This document shows, piece after piece, positions 19,059 through 29,414 of a DNA stretch of 64,000 nt. The DNA is from an uncultured Bacteroidota bacterium. GTDB lineage: Bacteria; Bacteroidota; Bacteroidia; Flavobacteriales; Flavobacteriaceae. How positions within the stretch are numbered: the stretch's first letter is position 1; each line of letters begins with the position of its first letter. Both the position numbers and the translations under genes were made by a program. The stretch covers positions 1-64,000 of the forward strand of contig CACASE010000007.1 in the NCBI GenBank assembly GCA_902535165.1, given 5' to 3'. The notes beneath the pieces are model-generated. The model was given only the letters and a program-made list of their open reading frames with translations. It was not told the origin of the DNA and did not search any database.

Positions 19059-19812
19059 TTTTTTTTGTTTTTGAGTGAATCCATTTGAGAAAATCTTTTT
19101 CAGCAAATGCTATATCCCAACTATTGTGATATACATTTTCATAAAATGTAATCCTAGGATTTCCGCCATTTTTTATAATAGCATCAGCCATTTTTAAAGA
19201 GTGTTGCGGTAAAACAGTTTTATCCAATGAGCCGTGAAAAATCCACAGAGCTACTTTTTTAGCAAAATTTGACACATTATTAGGGTTACCATCTCCACAA
19301 ATAGGAGTTGCGGCAGCAAACATGTCAGGTCTTTGAGCTAAAATAGCATATGTTCCCATACCGCCCATTGACAGTCCAGTTACATACACTCTATTGCTGT
19401 CAACATCTTTACGGTTTATAAATTTATCCATGAATAACACTACTAAGTTTAGTGCATTTGATTTTCTTACATCATAGTCAAATTTATATGGATCATAGTG
19501 TCCACCCCACCAATCATTTTCTGGTGATTGTGGAAAAATAACCCAAGATTTAAATTTTTCTCTGCTAGATTTTTTTAAAAAAAGTTCAGATCCATGGATT
19601 AATTGCAATTCATTGTCACCTCCTCTTTCACCTGCTCCATGCAAAAAAAGGTGAACTGGATATTTTTTATTTTCATCGTAATCTAAGGGCGCTAAAATTC
19701 TGTATTTTAAAGTATCACTCTTTACAATAAATTCTTTCTTCTCAAACAGATTTTTTTGCGAGAATAAAAAAACAGGTAATAATAAAATCAATAAATGTCT
19801 AAAGATCATCAT
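19051..19812 (-). CDS. Exported alpha/beta hydrolase (prolyl oligopeptidase/esterase family)
   Basis: [46 protein letters not shown]. Confidence 0.87.
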   Translation of the reverse strand: MMIFRHLLILLLPVFLFSQKNLFEKKEFIVKSDTLKYRILAPLDYDENKKYPVHLFLHGAGERGGDNELQLIHGSELFLKKSSREKFKSWVIFPQSPENDWWGGHYDPYKFDYDVRKSNALNLVVLFMDKFINRKDVDSNRVYVTGLSMGGMGTYAILAQRPDMFAAATPICGDGNPNNVSNFAKKVALWIFHGSLDKTVLPQHSLKMADAIIKNGGNPRITFYENVYHNSWDIAFAEKDFLKWIHSKTKKNE

Positions 19813-21475
19813 CACTTGGTAATCTAATATTTTCAACAAGCTTTATAATTTTTTCTGGTGGTTGTGAAGTAAAATTGGACACTGTAATTGAAACAATTAA
19901 ATTAATTAACATAGCTATTGTACCAAACCCTTCAGGCGAAATACCAAACCACCAATCTTCAGGACCACCTCCACCAAACCATCCAAATTTAAATTTCGTC
20001 ATGTAAAAGAGCATAGATAAAATACCTATCAACATCCCAGAAATTGCACCCTCCTTATTCATTTTCTTGTAAAAAATTCCTAGAACAATTGCAGGAAAAA
20101 ATGAAGCAGCAGCTAATCCAAATGCCAGTGCCACTGTTGCAGCAACAAAATCGGGTGGGTTAATACCGAAATATCCAGCTAAAAGAACAGCAAAAAATGC
20201 GGAGATTCTGGCAGCAATTAATTCACCCTTATCACTTATATCGGGCTTAACCATCCTTTTTATTAAATCATGAGAAATTGATGATGATATGACAAGAAGT
20301 AAACCAGCGGCAGTTGAAAGAGCAGCAGCAATAGCTCCAGCAGCAAGAAGGGCAATTACCCAATTTGGAAGTTGTGCAATTTCAGGATTAGCCAATACCA
20401 TTATATCCTTGTCAATAGTTAATTCATTAAGCTGTTCATCTCCAAAATATTGTATAATATTATCATCATTTTTATCATCATATGTCAAAAGTCCTGTATC
20501 TTCCCATTTCTTAAACCAGTAGGGCATTGTTGAATATTCTTTTTCAGAAACTGTTTCAATAAGATTAGTCCTAGCAAAGACTGCAATTGCTGGAGCTGTT
20601 GTATATAAAATAGCAATAAAAAGCAGTGCCCAACCAGCTGACTTTCTTGCATCACTTACCTTCTTGACAGTGAAAAATCTAACAATAACGTGTGGAAGTC
20701 CTGCTGTTCCAATCATTAAAGCAGCTGTTATTAAAAATACATCCAATGTAGATTTAGAACCAGACGTATATTCACTAAAACCTAATTCTTCGTGTAAACC
20801 ATTTAATTTGTCTAATAAATAAACACCATCAGCAGATTGAGATCCAAATCCAAGTTGTGGAATTGGATTTCCAGTCATTTGGATTGAAATAAAAATTGCA
20901 GGAACCATAAAAGCAAATATCAACACGCAGTATTGAGCAACTTGAGTATAAGTTATGCCTTTCATTCCACCAAGTATTGCATAAAATAGTACAATACCCA
21001 TTCCTATAAACACACCTGAATTAATATCAACTTCAAGGTATCTTGAGAATACAATACCAACTCCCCTCATTTGACCAGCAATGTAAGTGAAGGAAACAAT
21101 TAAAGCACAAAAAACAGCAACAGTTCTCGCTACATTTGAGTAATACCGGTCACCAATAAAATCAGGAACTGTAAATTTTCCAAATTTTCGTAAATAAGGT
21201 GCAAGCAATAGAGCTAATAAAACATAACCTCCAGTCCATCCCATAAGATAAACTGACCCATCGTAACCAATAAAAGAAATTATTCCAGCCATTGAAATAA
21301 ATGATGCGGCACTCATCCAATCTGCAGCAGTTGCCATTCCATTAGCAATAGGATTAACACCCTTACCTGCAATGTAAAACTCATTTGTTGATCCTGCCTT
21401 TGACCAAATTGCAATCCCAATGTAGAGAGCAAAAGTCAAACCCACTATAATCCAAATCCAAATTTGTAAAGACAT
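19799..21475 (-). CDS. Sodium:solute symporter (SSS family, VC_2705-like large subunit)
   Basis: 12-14 TM-like segments; [32 protein letters not shown]; paired with DUF4212 gene upstream. Confidence 0.9.
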   Translation of the reverse strand: MSLQIWIWIIVGLTFALYIGIAIWSKAGSTNEFYIAGKGVNPIANGMATAADWMSAASFISMAGIISFIGYDGSVYLMGWTGGYVLLALLLAPYLRKFGKFTVPDFIGDRYYSNVARTVAVFCALIVSFTYIAGQMRGVGIVFSRYLEVDINSGVFIGMGIVLFYAILGGMKGITYTQVAQYCVLIFAFMVPAIFISIQMTGNPIPQLGFGSQSADGVYLLDKLNGLHEELGFSEYTSGSKSTLDVFLITAALMIGTAGLPHVIVRFFTVKKVSDARKSAGWALLFIAILYTTAPAIAVFARTNLIETVSEKEYSTMPYWFKKWEDTGLLTYDDKNDDNIIQYFGDEQLNELTIDKDIMVLANPEIAQLPNWVIALLAAGAIAAALSTAAGLLLVISSSISHDLIKRMVKPDISDKGELIAARISAFFAVLLAGYFGINPPDFVAATVALAFGLAAASFFPAIVLGIFYKKMNKEGAISGMLIGILSMLFYMTKFKFGWFGGGGPEDWWFGISPEGFGTIAMLINLIVSITVSNFTSQPPEKIIKLVENIRLPSDDDL

Positions 21476-21488
21476 ATTACTTTATTTA

Positions 21489-21737
21489 TTAAGACCTGTA
21501 AAATTTATCAAGTCTATTCATTAAAAAAATGTAAATAAAAATTAAAATAACGAAAGTATAAATGGATCCCTGCTGAGCAAACCAAAAGCCAAGCTTAAAC
21601 CCAAAAAATTGAAATTCATTCAATTGATCAACCATAATAATTCCAAAACCAAATGAAACTGTAAACCAAATTGAAAGAAGAATAGTTAGATATTTAAGAT
21701 TTTTTTTCCAGTAAATATCAGCCTTGTTGGTTTTCAT
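21489..21737 (-). CDS. DUF4212 small subunit of sodium/solute symporter
   Basis: YWKKNLKYLTILLSIWFTVSFGFGIIMVDQLN...GFWFAQQGSIYTFVILIFIYIFLMNRLDK, adjacent to SSS gene. Confidence 0.88.
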   Translation of the reverse strand: MKTNKADIYWKKNLKYLTILLSIWFTVSFGFGIIMVDQLNEFQFFGFKLGFWFAQQGSIYTFVILIFIYIFLMNRLDKFYRS

Positions 21738-21779
21738 TGTTGTTGTATGTAATTTAGTAATAATTTATTTCAATTAAAA

Positions 21780-22811
21780 GTGAAGCATTTCAATTTTATT
21801 TTCAAAGTTATTTTTCTATTAATAACAGTAATTTTTGTGTCATGTGATAGCAAATTGAAAACACAAAAAAATGAATTAAAAAAAGATGGAATGGTATTCA
21901 TTGAAGGAGGGAAGTTTTTAATGGGAGGAGATAATGATGAAGCTAGGAGTGATGAGTACCCTAAACATAGTGTTGAGATTAGTTCTTTTTGGATGGATGA
22001 AACAGAGGTTACAAATGCGCAGTTCAAAAAATTCATTGATGAGACAGGTTATATAACAACTGCAGAACGAAAAATTAATTGGGATGAAATTAAGTCTGCA
22101 TTGCCACCAGGCACTCCAAAGCCTAACGATAGTTTATTGGAACCAGCATCTTTGGTTTTTAAAGAATATGAAACAAAAAATTTAAATGATTACTCAAATT
22201 GGTGGTCACTTGTTAGGAATGCTAATTGGAGGCAGCCATTTGGACCAGACAGCAATATTACTGGCAAAGAAAATTATCCAGTTGTCCATGTTAGTTGGGA
22301 GGATGCACAGGCATATTGTGAATGGGCAGGAAAAAGATTACCAACAGAAGCTGAATTTGAGTATGCCTCTAGAGGAGGTAAATTAAACAATATATATAGC
22401 TGGGGAAATGAAAAAATTGATGTGAAAGAAATTAAAGCAAATAGTTGGAATGGTTCCTTTCCATCTAAAAACACAGTATTGGATAAGTTTTATTATTCTG
22501 CTCCAGTAAAGTCTTTTTCACCAAATGGATACGGTTTGTATGATATGGGCGGAAATGTATGGGAATGGTGTTCAGATTGGTATCATTCTAATTATTATTC
22601 AATGCTCCCAAAGTCAGGAACTTTGAATCCAAAAGGACCAGATACTAGCTATGACCCAATTGAACCTTTTAGTCAAAAGAAAGTAATTCGGGGTGGTAGT
22701 TTTTTATGTAATGATTCATATTGTAGTGGCTATAGGAATGCCGCAAGAATGAAAACAACACCAGATTCAAGTTCACTACATACTGGGTTTAGAACAGTTT
22801 ATTCAGAATAA
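21780..22811 (+). CDS. Formylglycine-generating enzyme family protein with both catalytic cysteines conserved (sulfatase maturase candidate)
   Basis: MVFIEGGKFLMGGDNDEARSDEYPKH, RLPTEAEFEYASRGG, VIRGGSFLCNDSYCSGYRNAARMKTTPDSSSLHTGFR. Confidence 0.92.
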   Translation: MKHFNFIFKVIFLLITVIFVSCDSKLKTQKNELKKDGMVFIEGGKFLMGGDNDEARSDEYPKHSVEISSFWMDETEVTNAQFKKFIDETGYITTAERKINWDEIKSALPPGTPKPNDSLLEPASLVFKEYETKNLNDYSNWWSLVRNANWRQPFGPDSNITGKENYPVVHVSWEDAQAYCEWAGKRLPTEAEFEYASRGGKLNNIYSWGNEKIDVKEIKANSWNGSFPSKNTVLDKFYYSAPVKSFSPNGYGLYDMGGNVWEWCSDWYHSNYYSMLPKSGTLNPKGPDTSYDPIEPFSQKKVIRGGSFLCNDSYCSGYRNAARMKTTPDSSSLHTGFRTVYSE

Positions 22812-22817
22812 AAAGTA

Positions 22818-22852
22818 AAATGCCCAAACCGTTTGAGATGGCTTGGGCATTT
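22818..22852. terminator. Hairpin terminator between convergent genes; fully paired on the minus strand (G-T wobble), one A-C mismatch on plus
   Basis: AAATGCCCAAACC-GTTTGAGAT-GGCTTGGGCATTT, flanked by A/T tracts. Confidence 0.7.
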
Positions 22853-22925
22853 AAAACAACAACTAACCAAAAAATATTATGTGTACTTATTTTGTGTTAT
22901 GCATGAACCATGCCAAACTTAATTC

Positions 22926-23834
22926 TTAAGAATTATTTAACATACTATTAAAAGAAATAATAGTTTTATAACCTTTGTTTTTAAAATATTCAGCTGAATT
23001 TACATCTCCAATTACAAGAGCAAAATCACCACCCCAGGCACCTAAACTTTTAATTTCTCCACTAAAATCATTAAACAACTTTTCTTTTATAGTTTTCTTA
23101 TTTAAAGTATTTGAAGTTAGGTTTTCATGTTTAATAATTAAATTTTTAAACTCATCCATTTCATCACATTTTACTATGTCGTCTGTTATTTGAGTAATTT
23201 GATTAATTACATCATCATCAATAATTATTTTTTGGAATAAATTAATTTCATCATCTGTTTTTTGTTTTTTATTTAAGTGAACAAAAAATAAATTTTCATG
23301 AAATTTAGGTTTGAATTGAACTTTATTGATAATAGGATTTTTATTGTTTATTTGATAAACTATTGGTGATTCATGAATTGAGGATGCGATATCGTATCCA
23401 CTTCCTTTGCTAACTGCCCAAAGTAATTGATATGGATCAGTTTGAGACCATTTTGATAGATTGCATATTAATGTTGATGATGATCCTAGACCCCAGCTTC
23501 TATCAAAATTCATATTTGATTCTAATTTATATCCATATTTGAATTTGAAGATTTGTGGATTTAATTTTTTGATTTCTAATAGAAGCTTTTGAAGGTATAA
23601 AAGTTCATCAGTTGAGTCATTAATAATCTCAAGATTTGGTAATTTAAAATCTCCATAAATCCATATGTTTTTTTTGTTATCATAGCTCTTCCAACTAATA
23701 ATTTTACTTTCAATTTTATCAACCTTTAAAGTTTGATAATAGCTTGTTGGAATAGATAAAGCTTTTGCACCATTTAAAACAAAATACTCTCCAGTGATTA
23801 AAAGTTTTCCATGACTTTTAAAAGTTGAGTTCAT
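22926..23834 (-). CDS. GYDIA family GHMP kinase (candidate phosphomevalonate kinase)
   Basis: GKLLITGEYFVLNGAKALSIPT, WGLGSSSTLI, SGYDIASSI; follows HMG-CoA reductase. Confidence 0.88.
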   Translation of the reverse strand: MNSTFKSHGKLLITGEYFVLNGAKALSIPTSYYQTLKVDKIESKIISWKSYDNKKNIWIYGDFKLPNLEIINDSTDELLYLQKLLLEIKKLNPQIFKFKYGYKLESNMNFDRSWGLGSSSTLICNLSKWSQTDPYQLLWAVSKGSGYDIASSIHESPIVYQINNKNPIINKVQFKPKFHENLFFVHLNKKQKTDDEINLFQKIIIDDDVINQITQITDDIVKCDEMDEFKNLIIKHENLTSNTLNKKTIKEKLFNDFSGEIKSLGAWGGDFALVIGDVNSAEYFKNKGYKTIISFNSMLNNS

Positions 23835-25137
23835 CGTTTCTTAATTTTTTTAAAGCTGTTTCAGCTGATCTAAAACTTACTTTATTCTTTTTAAAATAAT
23901 TAATTAAAATTTCTTTTTCTGTTTTGTTTGCACTTAATGTATTTAAAATATTAATAAGATGCATTTTCATGTGACCAAGTTGAATACCAGATGTAATTAA
24001 AGATCTTATCGCAGCAAAATTTTGTGCTAATCCAGCTACTGCAATAATTCTCATTAAATCTTTTCCGTTTGGGTTTTTTAATAATTTTAAACACCATTTC
24101 ACAAGCGGATGAAGATTTGTTATTCCACCAACAGTTCCAATTGCTAATGGAATTTCAATCCAATAGATAAATTCATCTTTTTCAATTTTTGCATGTGTTA
24201 AGCTTGAATATTTGCCTTCTTTAGCTGCATAAGCATGCGCACAAGCCTCAACTGATCTAAAGTCATTGCCAGTAGCAATAACAACAGCATCAATACCATT
24301 CATTATACCTTTATTGTGTGTAACGGCTCTACTAATATCATTCTTTGCAATTTCTACTGCATCTATAAATTTTCTAGCAAATTTTATTGGTTCTTCAATA
24401 TCTCCATTTTTCAAATCATTTAATTTACATCGTACTTCAGCTTTTACTAAACATTGAGGTACATAATTGGAAAGAATACTCATAACTATTTCTAAATTTT
24501 CACCTTTATCAAATAATTTTGATTCCAAAAACTCTGTCTCAAAACTTTTTGCAAATTGCTCAAGACAAGAATTTATAAAATTTGCTCCCATTGAATCAAC
24601 AGTGTTAAAATCAGAACTTAATTGGTAATAATCACTTATTTCAGATGTCTTATCAATTAAATTAATATTAAGAATACCACCTCCCCTAGCTTTCATGTTT
24701 TCTGAAATTTCATTACAATCATTAAGAATTTTACTTTTTGAATTTTCAAAAAATTCATAAAGTTTATTTTTATCACCGTTAAATTTAAAATGTACTTGCC
24801 CTGTTTTAATAACATTAATTACTTCAGTTTTGAAACCTCCTCTATTCGACCAAAATTTTGCTGATTTACAAGCTGCAGCGACAACAGAGCTTTCTTCAAT
24901 TGCCATTGGAATTGTGTAATTTTTGTTATCAATCAGAAAGTTTGGAGCAATTCCTAATGGAATAAAGAAATTTGTTAGTGTATTTTCAGAAAATTCATCA
25001 TGAATTTTTTGAAGTTCTTCATCCTCACTCCAATATTGTTTTAAGATCTCAAGATCATCATTTGATGAATTAAAAAAATTCTCAATTACCCAATCAATCT
25101 TTTCACTCTTTGTGAGTTTTGAAAAACCATCTTTCAT
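23818..25137 (-). CDS. Hydroxymethylglutaryl-CoA reductase, degradative (class II) type
   Basis: VPMAIEESSVVAAACKSAKFWS; MGANFINSCLEQ; GIDAVVIATGNDFRSVEACAHAYA; GTVGGITNLHPLVKWCLKLL. Confidence 0.93.
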   Translation of the reverse strand: MKDGFSKLTKSEKIDWVIENFFNSSNDDLEILKQYWSEDEELQKIHDEFSENTLTNFFIPLGIAPNFLIDNKNYTIPMAIEESSVVAAACKSAKFWSNRGGFKTEVINVIKTGQVHFKFNGDKNKLYEFFENSKSKILNDCNEISENMKARGGGILNINLIDKTSEISDYYQLSSDFNTVDSMGANFINSCLEQFAKSFETEFLESKLFDKGENLEIVMSILSNYVPQCLVKAEVRCKLNDLKNGDIEEPIKFARKFIDAVEIAKNDISRAVTHNKGIMNGIDAVVIATGNDFRSVEACAHAYAAKEGKYSSLTHAKIEKDEFIYWIEIPLAIGTVGGITNLHPLVKWCLKLLKNPNGKDLMRIIAVAGLAQNFAAIRSLITSGIQLGHMKMHLINILNTLSANKTEKEILINYFKKNKVSFRSAETALKKLRNDELNF

Positions 25138-25212
25138 ACAACTTAACAAAGATAGTTATTGTTAAATTCTTTTAATAAACATATCTTTAAAAGCTAAACA
25201 GCTAATTAAAAA

Positions 25213-26757
25213 ATGAAAAAAAAATCAATATTAAATTTGCCACTACATTTATTTTTATCATTTGTAATTTTTTACAGTATTAGCTGTGAATCTCCAAATA
25301 AAAATATTGATAACCCTAATATAATCTACATACTTGCTGATGACCTAGGCTATGGTGAATTAGGTGTTTATGGGCAAAAAATTATTGAAACTCCTAATAT
25401 AGATGCTCTTGCAAAAAAAGGTTTGTTATTTACAGATCATTACACTGGATCTCCAGTATGTGCTCCAGCAAGGAGTGTACTTATGACAGGTCAACATTCT
25501 GGTCATACTCATATTAGAAATAATGGAGAGTGGTCCGATAGAGGTGATGTTTGGAGCTTTGAAGCTATGTTTAATGACCCGTCACTTGAAGGTCAAAGAC
25601 CTCTTCCTGACTCAACCATCACTGTAGCTAAAGTTTTCAAAGATAACGGTTACAAAACTGGAATGGTAGGTAAATGGGGATTGGGAGCCCCACACACTAA
25701 TAGTATACCAAATTTGATGGGTTTTGATTTTTTTTATGGGTATAATTGTCAAAGACAAGCTCACACATTTTATCCAACACATTTATGGAAAAATACTGAA
25801 AAAGATATTTTGAATAATTATATAGTTACAAAACAAGAGGGTCTTGATTCTGGTGCAGATATCAATTCAGAGGAAAGCTACAAGAAATATAATCAGGCTG
25901 ATTATTCAGCAACATTAATGCATGATGAAGCACTAAATTTTATTGAAGAAAATAAAGACTTGAATTTCTTTCTTTATTATGCATCTCCAATACCTCATTT
26001 ACCTTTACAGGCACCCAAAGAATGGGTTGATTACTACAGAGACAAAATAGGATCTGAAAAACCTTATACAGGTAGGCGATATTATCCTAATCAATATCCC
26101 AAAGCTACATATGCTGCAATGATTTCATATTTAGATGAGCAAGTTGGAGAAATAGTTGAGAAGCTAAAGGAAATTGGAAAATATGAAAATACTTTGATAA
26201 TCTTTACAAGTGATAATGGACCCACACATGTAGATCATGTGGATATAGATTATTTTAATAGTGCTGGTATTTTAAACGGAGACAGAAGCAGAGTTAAAGG
26301 TAGAGTCTTTGAGGGAGGAATTAGAGTACCAATGATTGCACATTGGCCAAGTCAAATTAAAAGTGAAAGAACTACTAATCACATTTCTGCATTTCAAGAT
26401 TTTTATGCAACTGCTTTAGATATTTTAAAATTAGATAAACCCGATTATATTGATGGTTTGAGTTATTTACCACTACTAACAAATAAAAATCAAAAAAAAC
26501 ATGAGTACTTATACTGGGAATTTTCTACTCAAAGTGGTCAACAAGCAGTGAGGTATGGAAAATGGAAGGGTGTAAAAACTAATCTTCAGAAAGGGCCCCA
26601 ACCTTTACAATTATTTAATCTTGAAGATGATCTGAAGGAATCAATAAATGTTTCAAATGAAAACCCTGATATTGTTGAAAAAATTGAATCTATTATTTTG
26701 AATGCTAGAACAACACCAACACTTGAAAATTTTAAAATTAAAGCTTTAGATAATTAG
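25213..26757 (+). CDS. Arylsulfatase (Cys-type), lipoprotein
   Basis: NIIYILADDLGYGELGVYGQ, CAPARSVLMTGQHSG, GKWGLGAP, TSDNGPTHVDHV. Confidence 0.94.
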   Translation: MKKKSILNLPLHLFLSFVIFYSISCESPNKNIDNPNIIYILADDLGYGELGVYGQKIIETPNIDALAKKGLLFTDHYTGSPVCAPARSVLMTGQHSGHTHIRNNGEWSDRGDVWSFEAMFNDPSLEGQRPLPDSTITVAKVFKDNGYKTGMVGKWGLGAPHTNSIPNLMGFDFFYGYNCQRQAHTFYPTHLWKNTEKDILNNYIVTKQEGLDSGADINSEESYKKYNQADYSATLMHDEALNFIEENKDLNFFLYYASPIPHLPLQAPKEWVDYYRDKIGSEKPYTGRRYYPNQYPKATYAAMISYLDEQVGEIVEKLKEIGKYENTLIIFTSDNGPTHVDHVDIDYFNSAGILNGDRSRVKGRVFEGGIRVPMIAHWPSQIKSERTTNHISAFQDFYATALDILKLDKPDYIDGLSYLPLLTNKNQKKHEYLYWEFSTQSGQQAVRYGKWKGVKTNLQKGPQPLQLFNLEDDLKESINVSNENPDIVEKIESIILNARTTPTLENFKIKALDN

Positions 26758-26759
26758 AC

Positions 26760-27593
26760 ATGACTAATACAATTGTAATTCTTGCAGCAGGTATGTCCTC
26801 AAGAATGAAAAAATCAACTGACTCTTCAATAGGCTCAACAAAAGCTGATGAAGCAAATAAAAAAAGTAAATCTCTTATCACATTTGGTAATAAACCATTT
26901 ATATATTTTCTTCTTGAAAATATAGTTGATGCTGGTTTTCAAAATGTGATAATGGTAGTTGGACAAGATTACGAAGATTTTAAAAATGAAATGGATAAAT
27001 TTCCTAGTATTTCTAAAATAAATATTGAATACGCTATTCAATCAATACCTGAAAATAGGGTTAAGCCTTTCGGAACTGCTGATGCTGTTTATCAAACAAT
27101 GGATCAAATTGATAAATTAAAAAACCAAAGCTTTTGTGTTTGTAATAGCGACAACTTGTATTCAACAAAATCCTTGAAATTAATTAGGGAAAACTCATAT
27201 GACAATGCTGTTTTAGCATATGATAGAGACTCTTTGAATTTTCCTAAAGACAGAGTTTCATCATTCTCAATTTTAATGACAAACAGCGAATTCAATCTAG
27301 TAAATTTCATTGAAAAACCAACTCTAGAACAGGTCGAACAAAACTTAGATGATAATGGTAAAATAAGAGTCAGCATGAATATATTTAAATTTGATGGAAG
27401 TCAGGCTTTTGAATTTATTAAAAGTTGTCCTGTAAATCCGTTGCGAAATGAAAAAGAACTTCCATCTGCGATTGTCAATATGATTAGTCATGATTCACTT
27501 TACATGAAGGGGATTCCAATTGCTGAGCATGTACCAGATTTAACATCAAAATCTGATATTCAAATAATTCAAAAATTAATTGAATCAAAATGA
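26760..27593 (+). CDS. Sugar-nucleotide-type nucleotidyltransferase
   Basis: TIVILAAGMSSRMK, VCNSDNLYS, NFIEKPTLEQ. Confidence 0.85.
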   Translation: MTNTIVILAAGMSSRMKKSTDSSIGSTKADEANKKSKSLITFGNKPFIYFLLENIVDAGFQNVIMVVGQDYEDFKNEMDKFPSISKINIEYAIQSIPENRVKPFGTADAVYQTMDQIDKLKNQSFCVCNSDNLYSTKSLKLIRENSYDNAVLAYDRDSLNFPKDRVSSFSILMTNSEFNLVNFIEKPTLEQVEQNLDDNGKIRVSMNIFKFDGSQAFEFIKSCPVNPLRNEKELPSAIVNMISHDSLYMKGIPIAEHVPDLTSKSDIQIIQKLIESK

Positions 27594-27624
27594 TTAAAAG
27601 AAAAATAATTTTAAATTTAAGTTA

Positions 27625-29409
27625 GTGATAGAATTAAGTGTAATAGATAAAATTATTATAGTATTCTTTTTTGTGCTAGTCCTTACAATTGGATTTGCCG
27701 TTTCTAAAAGATCATCTAAAAATACATCTGAATACTTTCTTTCAGGAAGAACACTGCCTTGGTGGCTGTTAGGCTTGTCAATGGTAGCAACAACTTTTTC
27801 AACTGATACACCAAATTTAGTAACCGATATTGTTAGAACAAATGGAGTTTCTGGGAATTGGGTTTGGTGGGTTTTTCTATTAACTGGTTTACTTACAGTT
27901 TTCGTTTATGCGAAGCTTTGGAGAAGGTCGGATGTAGCAACTGATATGGAATTTTATGAACTCAGATATAGTGGTAAGGCTGGAAGATTTCTAAGAGGTT
28001 TTAGATCCGTCTACTTAGGCATTATATTTAATGTACTGGCTATGGCAGGAGTAACTTTAGCTGCAATTAAAATTGGAGCTATCATGCTTGATTTGTCTGC
28101 TATTGAAACTGTACTTTACGCTGGAGGTGTAACTCTAATTTTTAGCACTGCTGGTGGATTCAGAGGAGTGGTTTACACTGACTTTATTTTATTTTTTACA
28201 GCTATGGCCGGTTCAATTGGTGCAGCTATATATTTAGTTAATCTTCCCGAAGTTGGAGGGGTTTCATCAATAATGAGTAATGAAGCTATTTCAGAAAAAA
28301 TATCAATGTTCCCTGACCTTTCAGATAAAGAAACTTTATGGACATTATTAATTATACCTTTTGCTGTTCAGTGGTGGAGTTCTTGGTATCCTGGTGCAGA
28401 ACCAGGTGGAGGAGGGTATATTGCCCAAAGAATGCTAGCGGCGAAAAATGAAAACCATGCCTTAGGTGCCACTTTGTTTTTTAATGTTATGCATTATGCT
28501 TTAAGACCATGGCCATGGATTATTGTTGCGCTTGCTTCACTAATTGTTTATCCGGATTTAGCATCTTTAAGTGAGGCATTTCCAAATATATCTGAAGATA
28601 AGTTAGGACAAGATTTAGCATACCCAGCTATGTTAACTTTACTTCCAACTGGTCTTCTTGGACTTGTTTTAGCATCATTGATTTCTGCATATATGTCAAC
28701 AATTTCAACACACCTGAATTGGGGATCATCATATGTTGTTAATGATTTTTATTTACAACTCATTAATAAAAATGCATCTCAGAAAGAGCTGGTAAATGTT
28801 GGAAGATTTTCAGTTGTGATCTTAATGATTATTAGTTCTGTTATAGCTATACTGCTTACAAATGCTTATCAATTATTTGATATCATTTTGATGTTTGGTG
28901 CAGGAACTGGTTCAATCTTTATCCTTAGATGGTTTTGGTGGAGAATAAATGCTTGGAGTGAAATAGCTGCAATGTTAAGCTCAGGAATAATTTCAATTGC
29001 TTTAACAAATGAATCTTTATTCAATTTAATTTTCAATGATGATGGTTTACCAGTTTACATGAAATTTCCATTTATTGTATTGGTAACTACTTCAATATGG
29101 TTAATTGTTACATTTATGACACCTGCAGACGAAAAAGAAACTCTTATTGAATTTTATAAAAAAACAAAGCCTGGAGGTCCTGGATGGAATAAAATTAAAG
29201 AGCACGTTACCATCAGCGATCAGAAAGTAAAATGGATTGTTCCTAAAGGAATACTATGTATGATTATAGGATGCATAACCATATATTCTGCCCTATTTTC
29301 AACTGGTTACTTTATTTATGGGGAAATTAGTTCAGCATTAATATTTTTATTGGTTACAATTATTTCTGGATTGATTTTATTTAAAAATGCCAAAAAAATT
29401 ATGCTGTAA
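27625..29409 (+). CDS. Sodium:solute symporter family transporter (SSS; sugar-type)
   Basis: SEYFLSGRTLPWWLLGLSMVATTFSTDTP, multi-TM, GTG start. Confidence 0.9.
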   Translation: MIELSVIDKIIIVFFFVLVLTIGFAVSKRSSKNTSEYFLSGRTLPWWLLGLSMVATTFSTDTPNLVTDIVRTNGVSGNWVWWVFLLTGLLTVFVYAKLWRRSDVATDMEFYELRYSGKAGRFLRGFRSVYLGIIFNVLAMAGVTLAAIKIGAIMLDLSAIETVLYAGGVTLIFSTAGGFRGVVYTDFILFFTAMAGSIGAAIYLVNLPEVGGVSSIMSNEAISEKISMFPDLSDKETLWTLLIIPFAVQWWSSWYPGAEPGGGGYIAQRMLAAKNENHALGATLFFNVMHYALRPWPWIIVALASLIVYPDLASLSEAFPNISEDKLGQDLAYPAMLTLLPTGLLGLVLASLISAYMSTISTHLNWGSSYVVNDFYLQLINKNASQKELVNVGRFSVVILMIISSVIAILLTNAYQLFDIILMFGAGTGSIFILRWFWWRINAWSEIAAMLSSGIISIALTNESLFNLIFNDDGLPVYMKFPFIVLVTTSIWLIVTFMTPADEKETLIEFYKKTKPGGPGWNKIKEHVTISDQKVKWIVPKGILCMIIGCITIYSALFSTGYFIYGEISSALIFLLVTIISGLILFKNAKKIML

Positions 29410-29414
29410 GATTT

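Noticed and set aside
19059-19106. Upstream start of the SGNH hydrolase ORF
   Set aside because: [16 protein letters not shown] precedes a clear lipoprotein signal ([17 protein letters not shown]) and overlaps the upstream gene; 19058 start preferred
22186-22386. Plus-strand alternative-frame ORF inside the FGE gene
   Set aside because: Overlaps the conserved FGE core (RLPTEAEFEYASRGG) in another frame; chance ORF
22920-22935. Palindrome TAATTCTTAAGAATTA at the end of the GYDIA kinase gene
   Set aside because: Overlaps the stop codon and lacks a G/C stem or T-tract; likely chance in AT-rich DNA, and a better terminator hairpin lies at 22818-22852
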